A stretch of DNA of 64,000 nucleotides from Stentor coeruleus (Eukaryota > Ciliophora > Heterotrichea > Heterotrichida > Stentoridae), in assembly GCA_001970955.1 (NCBI GenBank), contig MPUH01000289.1, positions 1 to 64,000 on the forward strand, read 5' to 3'. This document shows positions 31,531-43,500 of the stretch, piece by piece; the first letter of the stretch is position 1, and each line of letters opens with the position of its first letter. The notes below the pieces were generated by a model. That model was given only the letters and a program-made list of their open reading frames with translations. It searched no databases and was not told the DNA's origin. Position numbers and translations under genes: made by a program.

Positions 31531-32058
31531 GATTTTATAGGTAAAATAGATAATTATGTAAATTTAGTGTATGTTTTAGGATTTTGGAATAAATTAGATA
31601 CGTATAAATTTTCAATTTGAGTCTTTGTATAAATTAGATACGTATAAATTTTCAATTTGAGTCTTTGGTATAATATTTTATATGTAATATATTTGAAGTA
31701 TATTTCCTATATATTTATACTGAATGTTCACTATATATATTTCTATAAGCTATATGAATTTTATATGATATGCATTTACATTAACTATATACATTTATAT
31801 TGGAAATTTGATTTACTTGTTATGTATATATTATTTGATATTATGTTTAAAAATATATATATATTATAGTAATATTCTTATCTAATACAAAATACTATTC
31901 CCCAACACACATAATTTTCTTACAACAAACACTTTCTCTTCTAATCCCACTCCCTCAAAACAAACAACAATAAAATTCTTCTTTTTCTTACCTACAAACC
32001 TCATCAGCACCCTCCAAGTCATTCTATCACTTTATTTCTATCTAAATTTCCTATAAAA
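31531..32058. other. Intergenic with 40-bp tandem repeat
   Basis: Two copies of a 40-bp unit (taaattagatacgtataaat...) lie at ~31589-31667. An AT-only stretch (~31670-31870) follows, then a C-rich, G-poor 5' flank (31880-32058) before the plus-strand gene. Confidence 0.65.
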
Positions 32059-35000
32059 ATGAACAAAGTATACCAGTTCATCTACAAGAAAGTCCAAGAA
32101 AAGCTCAAATCCTACATCAAAGGTGGGGTAATCGAAGAAAAAACTACCTTTCAAAAAATAAAAATCACCCTAAACAACGTCCATATCAAAAAATCCGCTT
32201 TCAACTCCCTGCAAGTCCCATTTTCCTTCCACAACACCTCGAAAGTTAAAAAAATCGTAATTTCCATATCCCACTCGCCAAAACTAAAAATATCAGTAGA
32301 AAACCTTCACATAGTCATCAATCCTGCTATAATAAAGCATCTAAACGCCCAATACTTACACAATGAAAAAATCAAAAAGCTCCAACAATGGGAAGACCTA
32401 CAAAGAGAAAGTATGAAAACCACAGGAACATATGGTAAAAAGCTCTTAGATTGGCTTCTTCCAAACATGTTATCCCAAGTGAAAGTCATGTTAAAAAACT
32501 TCGCAATACTATATCAAGATACTGAATCTTTACAAATAGCTGGTTATCCTTGTTTATGTATAGTAAAATTCAATACAATCAAAATCTGGAGGACTGATAA
32601 AGACTGGAAAGAAGAAGGACAAAGAGATACAAATATTTATGTTATGCTAGAAATAAAAGATTTATCAATTACTATGAAATGTGACCCTGTGGATTTTGAA
32701 AAAGGTGGCAATTTAGATAAATATTATGATGAAATGAGAGCAAGTGAACGAAATTATGTATTAAGACCTTGTTCTTTTGAAGGTAAAATCTCAATATCTT
32801 CAGAAAATCCTCAACAATCTTTAATAAATCAAATCATTTTATCAGTATCAGATGAAATTCATATCGCTATAAATGAATATCAAAGGATGTTTATTGAATC
32901 ATTTATAAATTTCGTCGACTCGTCGACGATCAGTAGAAAATATGCTTTCCTTCGTCCTAAAGTGTCAATAAAAAGTAACCCGGGTGAATGGTGGAAATTT
33001 GTAGTAAATTCGGCAAAACATGATTTAAGGTTTAATCTAATAAATGTATTCAAAATGCAAGAAACTAAAGAAAAATACATAGAATATTATAAAAGGATAC
33101 AAAAAGTTATACAAGCTCCTGTACTTCCTAAGTTAAGTTTAGAAGAAGAGAATGAAATGAGAGATATTGAAAAAAATCATATGTATGAAGAGATTGTAAA
33201 TTTTAGAACTCAAGCTTTGGAACAGATTAAAAAAAAAATCTCACAAGATAAAAATGCTTATTTGAGTAAACATAATAATGAAAGTGTGAAGAAATATTTG
33301 AAAGAGTATTATTCAGATGTAATCCATGTGACGAAAATCGATGAAGAATCAGCAGATGAGACTAGTGAAGAGGTACAGTCGACAGAAGTGAGTCTTGTAG
33401 CCCATGTGCCAAGGATAGTTTTTACTGTTCAAGTACTAAAATCGCTTCCAAAACCTGAAGTTGTGTTTTTAGATAGCAACGGTTGTGATTGTGGGAGGTG
33501 TAAAAAAAATGTAGAACGGGAAAACGAATCAAAACCTGTAGAAAATGACCCTTTCAGGATTAGTAAAAACATGGAACTCCCCGAACGAGAATTTGGGCTT
33601 TCTACACGGAAACTCTCTCAGAAAAACGCCAAAGGTCCAGCAGTTCACTCTTTACTCCCAACAAGTAAAATGCGTGATATCGCTATTGAATATGGTGAAG
33701 AAGTTTTTAATGTTGGGTCGTTGTGTTATAAAAACCGTTGTTCAAATGAACCATTCGAGCAAAACATCATGAAAGAAAGTACTTTATTAATTATTATCAT
33801 CGATAAAATTTCCCTCAACTCCTCCGGTACCAAAGATGTTATCAACACAGAAATTAGCATAAACGAAATCTACGCAATAGATCCTTTAGTATGTAAAGTT
33901 CAAACATTAGACAATCATAATCATGATAAAGTCAATAAAATATCTGATTTATTCAATTACAAAGGATGGTTGAATTATTTTTTTCGAGAATGTAAAGATG
34001 GTGAAGAAAATAAAGCATTATGGAGTTTGAGGTATTTTATGAGAGATTTAGATGCTTTACCTGAATATGAGTTTTTAATGCATTATTATGAATTGTATTT
34101 AGGAAGAGATTTATGCAANTAGATGCTTTACCTGAATATGAGTTTTTAATGCATTATTATGAATTGTATTTAGGAAGAGATTTATGCAATTGTTGTGTGA
34201 ATTTAAGAAATGAGCGGCTTATGCAAAAAGAGTTTATATCAGTTAGAGAAAATGGGATTCATGTCAGTTTAGCTAGTAAAAGAGAAGCTAAAAAAAGAGA
34301 ATCGACTACAAAATGGAATTTGGATGTGATGAAAAATATTGCTATGAGGATTGAAAAAGGACTAGCTGAAGTGTTTCCTTATTTCTTAAGAGCTGGGTTG
34401 AGGTATTTTATTAGTTCAATTATACCGAAATCTCATGAAAACAGTCAGAATAATATTGTGGTGAAACTTGCAAGGGATAGGAATATAGGCAAAGTTTTGG
34501 AGAATTATGTGATTTTGGTAGAAGTAGAATTTGGTAGGATTCCTTTGTATATAACCACAACATGTATATCAACTTTGAAGAATTTTGTATCTCCACATGT
34601 CGCTTTGGCTACACCTAAATCATTTCATAAGTCTACTTTTATAGCAACACTTGAAGATAACTCCGAGAAAATGTGTTTAATAAACTCAATTGCCAATAAT
34701 TGGGACCGATCTGCTATAGTCCTCTCATCCCTCGTCAAAAGTAAAATGTCGAAAATACCAAAGTTCACTTTAGAATTCCATTTCACTATGGTCCAAATCT
34801 ATATATTCTCCTTACTCAATAGGGATAATTTCCGTCAACCTCCACAAATGATATTAGCCCTAAAAGATATTTACCTAATAAAAGATATCTCACCACAGAT
34901 TCCTGATAAAAATCCTATAGACAAAACTCAAACAATCAATAGTCTTGATTTTTTAAATGAAGAATTTTTATTATTAAACATAAACGCTAATGAAATATCT

Positions 35001-37853
35001 ATTGAAACCACTGATAAAATACTCACCGGGTCATTAAAAGCGAAAATCTGGTTATCAGCTTTTAAACAACACCCAACAATGCCGAATATCCTAATTGATC
35101 TTCATATACCAAATATTATCATAAATATAAACAGAAATATTATCCCTATTTTACATATAATAAATAGTATTGAAAAAGAGATTATAACAGATAGTAATAG
35201 TCAAGAATCAAGTAAATATCATTCGGATATGAGACAAATTGACACGGATTATATACAGGAATATAGGAATTTTATATACTCAATTGATTTGAAAAAAAAA
35301 TCTAAAACATTATTAAAATACGTTCAAGATCATACTAACGACCCAAAACGTTGTAGACATTGTCTTTTTAAATATTTAAAACTTTTAAGTTTTATTACTG
35401 TGACAATTGGGAATATGGATGAAAATGATGATCAAGGGGTATTGGTAATATTAGGTAATCATAAAGAAAAAACACTTGAAATCAGTTGTAAGCATTTGAT
35501 GCTAAGTGTTGAAGAGAAGATTTTTTCTAAACGTGTTGCTTTGTATATTTCTGATATCCATGGAATAAACAACTATGGGGAGACTATAACTATAAATCCA
35601 GGGCTTGGTCATGCTCCAATGCAACCTTATATCCCTATGCATTTACTTCATTTTTTCCCTTTAGCTAGAGATTTTTATTATTCAAGTGCGGAAATCCCAG
35701 CATTTAATATATTATTAATTACCCAGTTATGCAATTCGGAAATAGTCAATGAGTCTACTTGGAACCCATCAGATATAAAAAACCCTGAAACTAAAAAAAG
35801 CTTGGTAGGACTTGTTAAGCATAGGATTTTCGATATAGAACTTAATGAAAATGAAGTTAAAATCGGGGTTTTTATTGACACGGTTGCTATGAGTATCTCT
35901 TTTACTCCAAGCTCAAAACTTGTTAATGGGCTTAAATATCTAGGCAAAATCTTTGATTTTGCAAAAGCTGTCTGCCCGAAACCTAAAAAAACCATCTGGC
36001 TTATAAAAAGTTTATCTGAAAAAACGACAATTAAAATCAAATATGTAAACCTATCATTAGATCTTGGCCCAGTTCATAGTGAACTAAGTTGTTCAGATAT
36101 AGAAATTTCTCTTCAATCACCAACTACTTCCCCACCTTTAACCCAGCTCATATTTTCAAAAGCTAAAGAAAGTGAGGCTATTTTTAATAAAATCACTGAT
36201 ATCAAAATTGGCCTTGTAACTTTTACACTTGGGAATCTAGTAAAAATTAATTTAAAAGATGGGAAAATTGAGCTTAATGAAAATAGAGAAATTAAAGTTA
36301 AAATTATGCATAAAACTATTATTGCGACTATAGGGAAAATTGTTGAGAAAATCAATGCAATTTTTGGAGATTTATATATAACTTCTGAAGATATAGTTTT
36401 AGTTGCTATACCAGGGGAAATGTATAGAAATAGTATCATTGTTGGAAAAAATAAAAATAATATAAAACTTATGGGAGAAGTTGGGGAGATGTATTTAACT
36501 TTACCACAGGTTGGGATATCATTTGAAGTAAAAGCTGTAAAAGAAATTGTTAGAGAATTATTGAAAATCAGTGAACCTGTTGTGGATAAATATGATGGGT
36601 TTGAAGATGTTTTGGTTAATGATAAGAGTTTGTTAGTATACAAAAGTTCAAAAGGGAAGATAATTTTAAATGCTAATTCTGTGTTTTTTAGGCTTTTATA
36701 CGGAGGAAGTCTTATATTGCAACTAAAGGTATATCATTTGTATTTACATAACAATATGTGTAAAGGTGTGCTTGAAAAGTATCTAGCACCAGCAGCAAAG
36801 GAAAGTTTTGATACTAATGATAAAATATACTCTGAATCTCATGAACTTATGATTCTTATAAAAAAAGTTGAACTTTTACCATATGAATCAGTTTATGAAA
36901 ACATGGTTGATATGTCTGCTGATTATTCTCTTAGTATATTAGTAGATACTAAATATAAAAAAATTACTGTCAGTGTGAAAAAACCTTCAAGAGTAATAAT
37001 GATAAACAAAGTTTTCGATGAACTACTTTTATCAATAAAAGACATAAAATCCGTTATAGTAAAAGACCCAAACAAAAAACCAACACCCAGTTACACCCTA
37101 GACTGCGATATAAAAGGTGCAGAATTACTCATCCCAAGGAACTCAATGAGTAACGATTACCTAAGAGCATTTTGTAAAACAGCAAAAGTTAGTGTTTTTA
37201 TGGGTGATAAAGATTTAAAACGTCCAACACCAATAAATATTCAAGTTGAAGTATATAAAAACAAAGAAGTTTTACATGATGAATTAGAAGATATAAAAAA
37301 TGTATCATGTGATCTTATTACTGTATCTATAAGAGATGTGTCAATTGAAACTTTTATTAACAACAAAAAAAAATCTTTAGGTAAAGTTGCAGATATAAGT
37401 GTTGATGTATGCTCACCAGCTAGATCTGAACAATTAAAGCAATTTGAATGGAAATCAGACAGTTTTGTTAATATAAAATTCTCTAATGCAGAAATTAAAG
37501 CTTCAATGGTAAAAAATATTTAGTCATATTTGCTAAGTTTACAATTGATGATGGAAACGAATTTTGATGAAGAATTAGATCATTTTCCTAAGATTAAGAA
37601 GTGGGAAAGATTGGATTTGAGTTTTAATGTTGATGCGAATGCGGAAATTGAACAGTATGATATGAAAAAACCTGATGAGAAAATAATAAAGGAAGATGAG
37701 GAGGATGAGGATGAGAGAAGTAGTGAGGAAGAAAAAAATATTGGGTTTAAGTATCAGAGGACACTTAGTAATTTTGGTGGATTTATTGATAATATCCCTG
37801 ATAATTCATTTAGAAGGAATACTAATAGGGTTAACCATAGCGATTCATTATAA
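32059..37853 (+). CDS. Chorein-N bridge-like lipid-transfer protein (VPS13/BLTP type), two exons
   Basis: After merging one assembly duplication (70 bp around N at 34119) and removing a 15-nt intron (37509-37523), the frame gives about 1902 residues. The N terminus fits the chorein/VPS13 start: a short amphipathic helix (MNKVYQFIYKKVQEKLKSYI), then beta strands (KIKITLNNVHIKKSAFNSLQ, KIVISI, KISVENLHIVINP). The rest is an extended alternation of beta-strand-like segments, as in the hydrophobic groove of these proteins. It is shorter than VPS13 (~3000+) and closer to BLTP3-size members. An insert DCGRCKKN (~475) and an acidic C-terminal tail are lineage features. The likely role is bulk lipid transfer at membrane contact sites. 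Confidence 0.75.
34049..34189 (+). repeat. Assembly duplication, 70 bp x 2 around N at 34119
   Basis: 34049-34118 and 34120-34189 are identical. The insertion breaks the lipid-transfer gene artificially; one copy keeps the frame. Confidence 0.95.
37509..37523 (+). other. 15-nt intron of the lipid-transfer gene
   Basis: Reads gtaaaaaatatttag and ends in an in-frame TAG if retained. Removal extends the protein by 109 residues, ending NRVNHSDSL. Confidence 0.8.
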
Positions 37854-38724
37854 GTTAATAAGTTGTTTTATAAGATTTTAGATGTGGAGATTTTTTTGGG
37901 TTTATAAGAGAGGATTAGGTTTGAATATTATACTAGCTTTTTAAAATTGTGTTGTAGTGAAGATTAGAAAATACTGTTATTGGATTTTTATAAGATTTTT
38001 TGGTTAATGTATATGCTTTTTCCACTATAACAGTATTTATATATATGTTATTTATATCTAATACCCAAACCAAATTTATTTTTATATTTTCTCATACATC
38101 TAAAGTTAACATCTGACTTTATCTAAGAATTTTATAGTAAAATACCTAAAATTTATTATATAAACTAACACTCAAAATTTAGATCATATACTAAATTAAA
38201 CTATTTTCAAACTTTGCACTTACTTCATAAGATTGTTGAACGAAAAGACAAAAAACATATTTCCCGATGCGGAAAAAGCTATGTAAAAAACCTCAAAGTA
38301 TCTATCAAGAAACTATTCTTAAAAATACTATAATAAAAAATAAAATTTGCATTCTGATATCATATTTATATCTATTTAATTCAAATCCCAACATTAAGCC
38401 TGTGTTGATAAAAATATATTTTCGGATTATCTATTAAAAGCATATATTTTCCTACACAAAATTCAAATCCCAACATTAAGCCTGTGTTGATAAAAATATA
38501 TTTTCGGATTATCTATTAAAAGCATATATTTTCCTACACAAAATCCAGCATTCCTATTCCCATACTTAAAATTTTAGCTCTTTTATTCCCACAAAAATAG
38601 TAAAAAACTATAAACATACCTCATCAACCAATAATCCCACCACAATTCTATCCAAAATTTCATCTATTCTAAAATCATCAATCACCATTTTCTCTATCAT
38701 AAAAACTTAAATGTTATCGTTATA
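37854..38724. other. Intergenic, G-rich then C-rich
   Basis: 3' flank of the lipid-transfer gene, then 5' flank of the first DOMON gene, with an 82-bp tandem duplication listed separately. A short frame at ~38215-38330 (IVERKDKKHISRCGKSY) has no start codon and may be chance or a remnant. Confidence 0.5.
38379..38542 (+). repeat. Perfect tandem duplication, 82 bp x 2
   Basis: 38379-38460 and 38461-38542 are identical (attcaaatcccaacattaag... to ...ttcctacacaaa) with no N between. It is either a recent duplication or another unmerged overlap. Confidence 0.9.
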
Positions 38725-39261
38725 ATGAATTACCTGCTAATTTCCTGTCTACTAATACAAGCATTCTCAGGAAGAATCTGTCTTTCAATAGGATGGACAT
38801 TAGAATGGTCTTTTCCAGATAGTTCAAACATAGATTTTAAGCTTATCTTAATATCTGATACCATAGACAATTTTGGTTGGGTTGGCATAGGTCTTAAATA
38901 TGATGAAGAAGAAATTGGAATGGCAAATGCTGATATAACCAACTTTATATTGACTGATTTACCAACTGATCAATATTCTGAATCTAATAGTGAACCAATA
39001 TATGATATTGATATAGGAGGTAATGAGAATATTATTAACCCTTTATATGATAAGAAAACTTTTACTTATACTTGGACAAGACCAATTAATTCAGGGGATA
39101 TATATGATAAAGAACATATAGAAAATGATTCTTATCAATTACTTTGGGCTTGTGGGCAAATGAGTGAAGATATACCTTTAAAGCATGAAAGAGAAAATAG
39201 AGATACTGTGAATATTGAGTTATCTGAAGAGTTTGATAAAGATTGTATTGCTGAAGCATAA
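38725..39261 (+). CDS. Secreted DOMON-domain protein 1
   Basis: The protein has 178 residues. An N-terminal signal peptide (MNYLLISCLLIQAFSG) is followed by one DOMON domain: WTLEWSFPDSSNIDFKLIL, FGWVGIGL, GMANADITNFILTD, FTYTWTRPINSGD, YQLLWACGQ. DOMON domains are beta sandwiches that bind heme or sugars, often in secreted or surface proteins. No cytochrome b561 segment or membrane anchor follows, so it is probably secreted or luminal. Its paralogue lies 1.0 kb downstream on the same strand. Both start codons are preceded by cgttataatga, a shared local context. Confidence 0.8.
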   Translation: MNYLLISCLLIQAFSGRICLSIGWTLEWSFPDSSNIDFKLILISDTIDNFGWVGIGLKYDEEEIGMANADITNFILTDLPTDQYSESNSEPIYDIDIGGNENIINPLYDKKTFTYTWTRPINSGDIYDKEHIENDSYQLLWACGQMSEDIPLKHERENRDTVNIELSEEFDKDCIAEA

Positions 39262-40284
39262 ATAAATAATAAGATTAAGGAAGAAGTTGATAGGATTTTT
39301 ATGAAAGGATAAGGATTAGGAATAAGAATTTTAAATGAAGGTTTTTTGAGGATTTAAATGATTTTTGGAAGTTGAGAAATGATTCTGAGAGTTTAGATTA
39401 AGATTTTTTAAGATAAGATAGAGAGATTGGTAGTGATTAATAAAATATGTTAAAATAAAAAAACGAAAATAGTAAGAGAAGTTATTAAGGAAATCACATG
39501 TTTTAGCTTTATTTAAGACTAAATTAGCAAGAAGATTTAAGGTAAATTTCTGAGGGACAGAAATATGAAAATAGTTCAGAATCGAAACTTTTGCCATTAA
39601 TATATGCGCTAAGGAGATGGGTAAATAAAAATAAAGTAGCTGTTTACTTAAAAACTATGACTTGAATCTAACATAAAAAATATGATGTAATACAAGAATA
39701 TATCATGTATTTCACAGAATAAAGGTATAAATAAATATAAAAAAGTAATCGATGTGATTAAAATATTAATAAAACAGAAATACATAATATAAGCATATTG
39801 GAAGGAACATTATATATATTTTTTACAAATTATGTGATCTAGACTTTTATTGCTTTAACATTTAACATATGAACAGGAATATACAAATAAATCATGATTA
39901 CAATGATAAAGATATTATTGATATTATCTTATTATATGATTTAAATAAAAACTGTACTGTTAAATTAATCAAATAAAGATTAAATAGTAATCTGATAAGA
40001 TAATAACTAAGCAGAGATATACAACTAAAATTATTGGGAAAATAGGTAAAGATAAGTTTAAGCGGTTGTTGTGAGATAATACTAAAATTAAATAATATTG
40101 GGAAAGTGATTTGAAAGTTTAGAAGGAAAAATATTTTCCATTTACCATATTTATCAGCAAATTTTCCTCTTTTATCCTGACCATATTCCATTTATTTATA
40201 CGTTTTTTTTCAAATCATGAAGTATTTTTTAAATTGTAAACCTGCTAATCTAAAAATAGTACATCATTTTCACTAGTCGTTATA
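39262..40284. other. Intergenic between DOMON paralogues
   Basis: Very AT-rich. Open frames on the minus strand (39331-39597, 39898-40191) are low-complexity and unconvincing. No gene was seen. Confidence 0.5.
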
Positions 40285-40833
40285 ATGAAATACGTACTTT
40301 TATTATGTCTTTTCGGAGTTGCCCTCTCAGGAAGAATCTGTTTAGAAAAAGACTGGACACTAGAATGGACATTTCCAGATGATCAAAACATCAACTTTAA
40401 ACTCATTCTCGATCAAGAAACACTTGACCTTTTCGGTTGGGTAGGTATTGGGTTTAAGTTTCCCGATGAAGGTTCAGGGATGGATAAAGCTGACATAAAT
40501 AATTTTATTCTCACTGATTTGCCAACTGATAGATATGGTGATGGTGATGGACTTCCAGAACATGATGAAGACTTAGGAGGAGATAACAATATTCATGACC
40601 CAGTTTGGGATGCTGCTACACTTACTTATTCATGGTCTCGTCCTGTAGCTTCTGGGGATATTTATGATAAAGAATATATAAAGGATCATGAATATAAACT
40701 TTTGTGGGCAGCTGGGATGATGATTGGAGATACTCAGATGAAACACTTTTCTGATGATAGGGCTATGGAAGATATAGTTTTATCTGATAGCTTTGATGAA
40801 GGATGCGAAGAACCAGGAGTACTTGAAGTTTAA
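40285..40833 (+). CDS. Secreted DOMON-domain protein 2
   Basis: The protein has 182 residues and is a tandem paralogue of the gene at 38725. The signal peptide is MKYVLLLCLFGVALSG. The DOMON core follows the same order (WTLEWTFPDDQNINFKLIL, FGWVGIGFKFPDEGSGM, NNFILTDLPTDRYGDGDG, LTYSWSRPVASGDIYDKE, YKLLWAAG). The aspartate-rich insert DRYGDGDGLPEHDEDLGGD could bind calcium, though no EF-hand is present. The role may be a secreted redox or carbohydrate-binding protein. The two copies differ enough to be an old duplication. Confidence 0.8.
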   Translation: MKYVLLLCLFGVALSGRICLEKDWTLEWTFPDDQNINFKLILDQETLDLFGWVGIGFKFPDEGSGMDKADINNFILTDLPTDRYGDGDGLPEHDEDLGGDNNIHDPVWDAATLTYSWSRPVASGDIYDKEYIKDHEYKLLWAAGMMIGDTQMKHFSDDRAMEDIVLSDSFDEGCEEPGVLEV

Positions 40834-40992
40834 GATGGTTAATTCAAATTAAATTTAGGAAGATTATGTTAGAAGTTCTAATGAGAATTAAAATTATTTT
40901 GATTGAAATTTTTTTGGAGGGAAAATATTTTGGTATGATTAAATTGTCTAAGACAAAGAAATTCAATTATTTATTTGAAAGCTTACTATACA

Positions 40993-41490
40993 TTATTTTC
41001 TATTTGGCTTTCTTCTATATTCCTGTTTGAACAAAGTTGATGTAAGAATGGTTTTCAAAAAGTCTCTTCTTCGGTTAAAATTTTCCTTTACCTTCAAAGA
41101 ATCTTCTGGGTTTTCTGGATTTTCTAGTTCAGGTAGCCCATCCATAGCCATAGATAACTTTTGATATGGATCCAGACCTAAGATTTTAGGATTATGTTTT
41201 TTGAGAAGTTCTATATAAACACACTTTAAATCTGGGTTAGATTCAGGTCCTTCAATATGCTTGAGATGATCTTGAAAAGGATTATCATCGGTATTCCAGT
41301 TAACAAGACTTAGGCCACAAGAAAAACATACACAACGATCATTACCATCTGGAGCTTGATCAAAAAAAAATCCTGCTTCTGCTAGTTTAAGTGGATGGAG
41401 CATTGAGATTTTTTTATGCGGCCATTCTTTTTTGCTAAAACTCTCGAGTCGGGCTTTTTGTGTTGCCATTTCAGGGAATTGGAATTGCAT
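40993..41490 (-). CDS. BIR-domain protein (survivin/IAP-like)
   Basis: The protein has 165 residues with one BIR domain at ~13-95: RLESFSKKEWP, LKLAEAGFFFDQAPDGNDRCVCFSCGLSLVNW split over 34-65, then the zinc ligands Cys55, Cys58, His75 and probably Cys90. The Cys58-to-His75 spacing is canonical. The His-to-last-Cys gap (14 residues) is longer than the usual 6-8, as in some fungal/survivin-type BIRs. There is no RING or caspase-recruitment domain. A single BIR with a helical tail suggests a chromosomal-passenger (survivin-like) role rather than caspase inhibition; this is inference. Confidence 0.85.
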   Translation of the reverse strand: MQFQFPEMATQKARLESFSKKEWPHKKISMLHPLKLAEAGFFFDQAPDGNDRCVCFSCGLSLVNWNTDDNPFQDHLKHIEGPESNPDLKCVYIELLKKHNPKILGLDPYQKLSMAMDGLPELENPENPEDSLKVKENFNRRRDFLKTILTSTLFKQEYRRKPNRK

Positions 41491-41539
41491 ATTATAAAAA
41501 TGTCTTAAGTCAACTCTTTAAGCCTTTTCCATTCGATTT

Positions 41540-41965
41540 CTATCTAAAATTACTAAGTGCTCTGGACTAAATTTAATTTAATATGAAAATGTTATACAAA
41601 GAGTACTTTAAGTTTTACAATCGAAGGTATAACTCTAGTTAGCATAAGCTTAGGTCTTGTTGTCCTGTTAGGTACTTGCTGAAAAGACACTATTTTTATA
41701 ATAAAAAAAGACTCTCCAGAAAGTATCACAAATTTTTAACAATATCTTAAATATCCTTTTATGAATCCAGAAAAAAAAGGTAGGACCAAAGCGTACTTGA
41801 AAGAAGTTTAAAATCTTTATCGTAATCCAATTCACTCTCTATTCCATACTCAAAAGTAGCAACCCTATCTTCCACAATGAAATAAATTCAAACAAGTCCA
41901 TAGGCTCTATAAAGCATTCATATCCAAGCTTAAAGCCAAATGCGTACCTCAAAAAATCTAAAATA
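41540..41965 (-). pseudogene. Possible decayed protein-coding gene
   Basis: On the minus strand, several short frames without start codons follow one another and look protein-like. One near 41865-41965 contains RYAFGFKLGYECFIEPM. Another near 41770-41890 contains RVATFEYGIESELDYDKD. A third near 41590-41680 contains RTTRPKLMLTRVIPSIVKL. They are in different frames and no gt...ag segment of intron size joins the first two. The composition is more balanced than that of typical intergenic DNA here. No family was recognised. Confidence 0.3.
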
Positions 41966-42027
41966 AGCATCTTGCAAGTATATAAAATAACATAATTAAA
42001 CTATAGTCTAGTGGCATTAGAAATTAA

Positions 42028-42828
42028 TTAATAATTACATTCATCTTTTTTCTTAGCGATGTTAACATTTACAATCTCTAAGCATTTTTTACATAGCATT
42101 TTCCTTACTTGTTCTACAGATAAACTTTCATTTAAGCTTATATCGATTTTTTCTATTTGTGCCTGTAAATCTTCTTTTTGTGTTATTACTTCCGATAATA
42201 TAAGTTTTGTGTTTTCAAGGTCGAATTCTGCGGCATTAGTTTGCTCGCTCATAGTTTTTTCTGATATGTTTAGTTCGTCTAATGTATTTCTTAAGTTATC
42301 AGCTGCGTTTCTTAGTTTCAATCCTCGAATTTGTTCTGTTTCTAGTATAGCTTGAAGGTCTTGTTCTTGTTTTTTCATATTCCATTCTTGCTTTTTGATT
42401 TCCATATCGAGATCATTGACCATACTAACTTTATTTACATGCTCACGAAACAATCTTTCGTTAGTTTCTCGGACTTCTTTAAGTTCTTCAGTAACTTTTA
42501 GAATCTCTTCATCAATCTCTTCAGTAATTTGCTTTTTGGTTTCTTCAAGATCACAATTGTCACATATTGAACTTAATTCTTTAGCCCCGTTTAATGTTCT
42601 TTTTCTTGTACAGTGATCAGAACAAAATACTGCTAAACAAAGTTGGCATGTGATTTTTCTTCTGAGGATGAAGTTTTTTCTGCAGGTTTGACATCTGTTA
42701 TGAATAACATCATCTGCACTTGCTGCTGTGTTTGAATATGTTGATCCAGAATAAAGTTTAGATGATGATGATTGAGTGTCATCTGTATCGCGTAAAGTCG
42801 AACTTTTTAACAATGATGATTTTTTCAT
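42028..42828 (-). CDS. Zinc-finger (FYVE-like) coiled-coil protein
   Basis: The protein has 266 residues. A Ser-rich N terminus (1-40) is followed by a Cys-rich module at ~46-93: CQTC, CQLCLAVFCSDHC, CDNC. The pattern resembles FYVE/FYVE-related zinc fingers but lacks the basic RHHC patch, so PI3P binding is not assured. Residues ~95-245 are almost continuous charged coiled coil. A last CKKC lies near the C terminus. It could be a scaffold or tether on membranes or at basal bodies. No specific family was recognised. Confidence 0.65.
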   Translation of the reverse strand: MKKSSLLKSSTLRDTDDTQSSSSKLYSGSTYSNTAASADDVIHNRCQTCRKNFILRRKITCQLCLAVFCSDHCTRKRTLNGAKELSSICDNCDLEETKKQITEEIDEEILKVTEELKEVRETNERLFREHVNKVSMVNDLDMEIKKQEWNMKKQEQDLQAILETEQIRGLKLRNAADNLRNTLDELNISEKTMSEQTNAAEFDLENTKLILSEVITQKEDLQAQIEKIDISLNESLSVEQVRKMLCKKCLEIVNVNIAKKKDECNY

Positions 42829-43500
42829 TATTTATATAGTTTGATTTTCTAGGAGGAGATTAATGATAATTTTATACTGATTTAAATACAAATTATGTGA
42901 TTTTGCAGGAATTTAGATATAATTGATTTTTGTTATATATAAGAAAGTTTATAGCCTAAAAATGATGAAATGCGAAGTTTTTAGTATTTTTTTAAGATAG
43001 TTTTATTAATGATTTCCAAAACTATAGTAAGTTAAGTCTTAAGATATATAGTTTTTATTAATAANTAGTAAGTTAAGTCTTAAGATATATAGTTTTTATT
43101 AATAAGCTAGAAATATTTTGCGTATTTTCAATTGTAAATCTTATGCAAAATTAAAATATAATATATTTCTCCTATACCTTATAGTAAGCATTATTCAGTA
43201 ATTTTATCACCTCATTTCCTCCTACCTAAATGAAACCCAACATTTTCTTATATCATATAAAACTACCTTCCTTATCCCAAAATAATCCCATGAAAAATCA
43301 TACCGATCTTTACCAAAAATAATATTCCTTATTTCACTCCTCACACCCTCTCCAAAAACTTCTATTTAAATACCTAAACCTACAAATTTCAAATAAACCA
43401 AATCACTTTCTTTAAAAACCCTTCATCAAATCCATCATTCCAAACCTTATCTAATATCATAATAACCTTTTACTTTTAATTAATAATCTTATTTTTCCCT
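42829..43500. other. Intergenic with N at 43065
   Basis: A ~40-bp block (tagtaagttaagtcttaagat...) is repeated on both sides of the N, another unmerged overlap. The right part is C-rich, the 3' flank of the next minus-strand gene. Confidence 0.6.

Noticed and set aside
31657-31869. 70-codon frame rich in Tyr, Ile and Leu
   Set aside because: It lies in an almost pure A/T stretch with no start context and looks like chance.
39331-40191. Two minus-strand frames of 88 and 97 codons
   Set aside because: Composition is Phe/Leu/Asn/Tyr-rich low complexity, as expected from AT-rich intergenic DNA.
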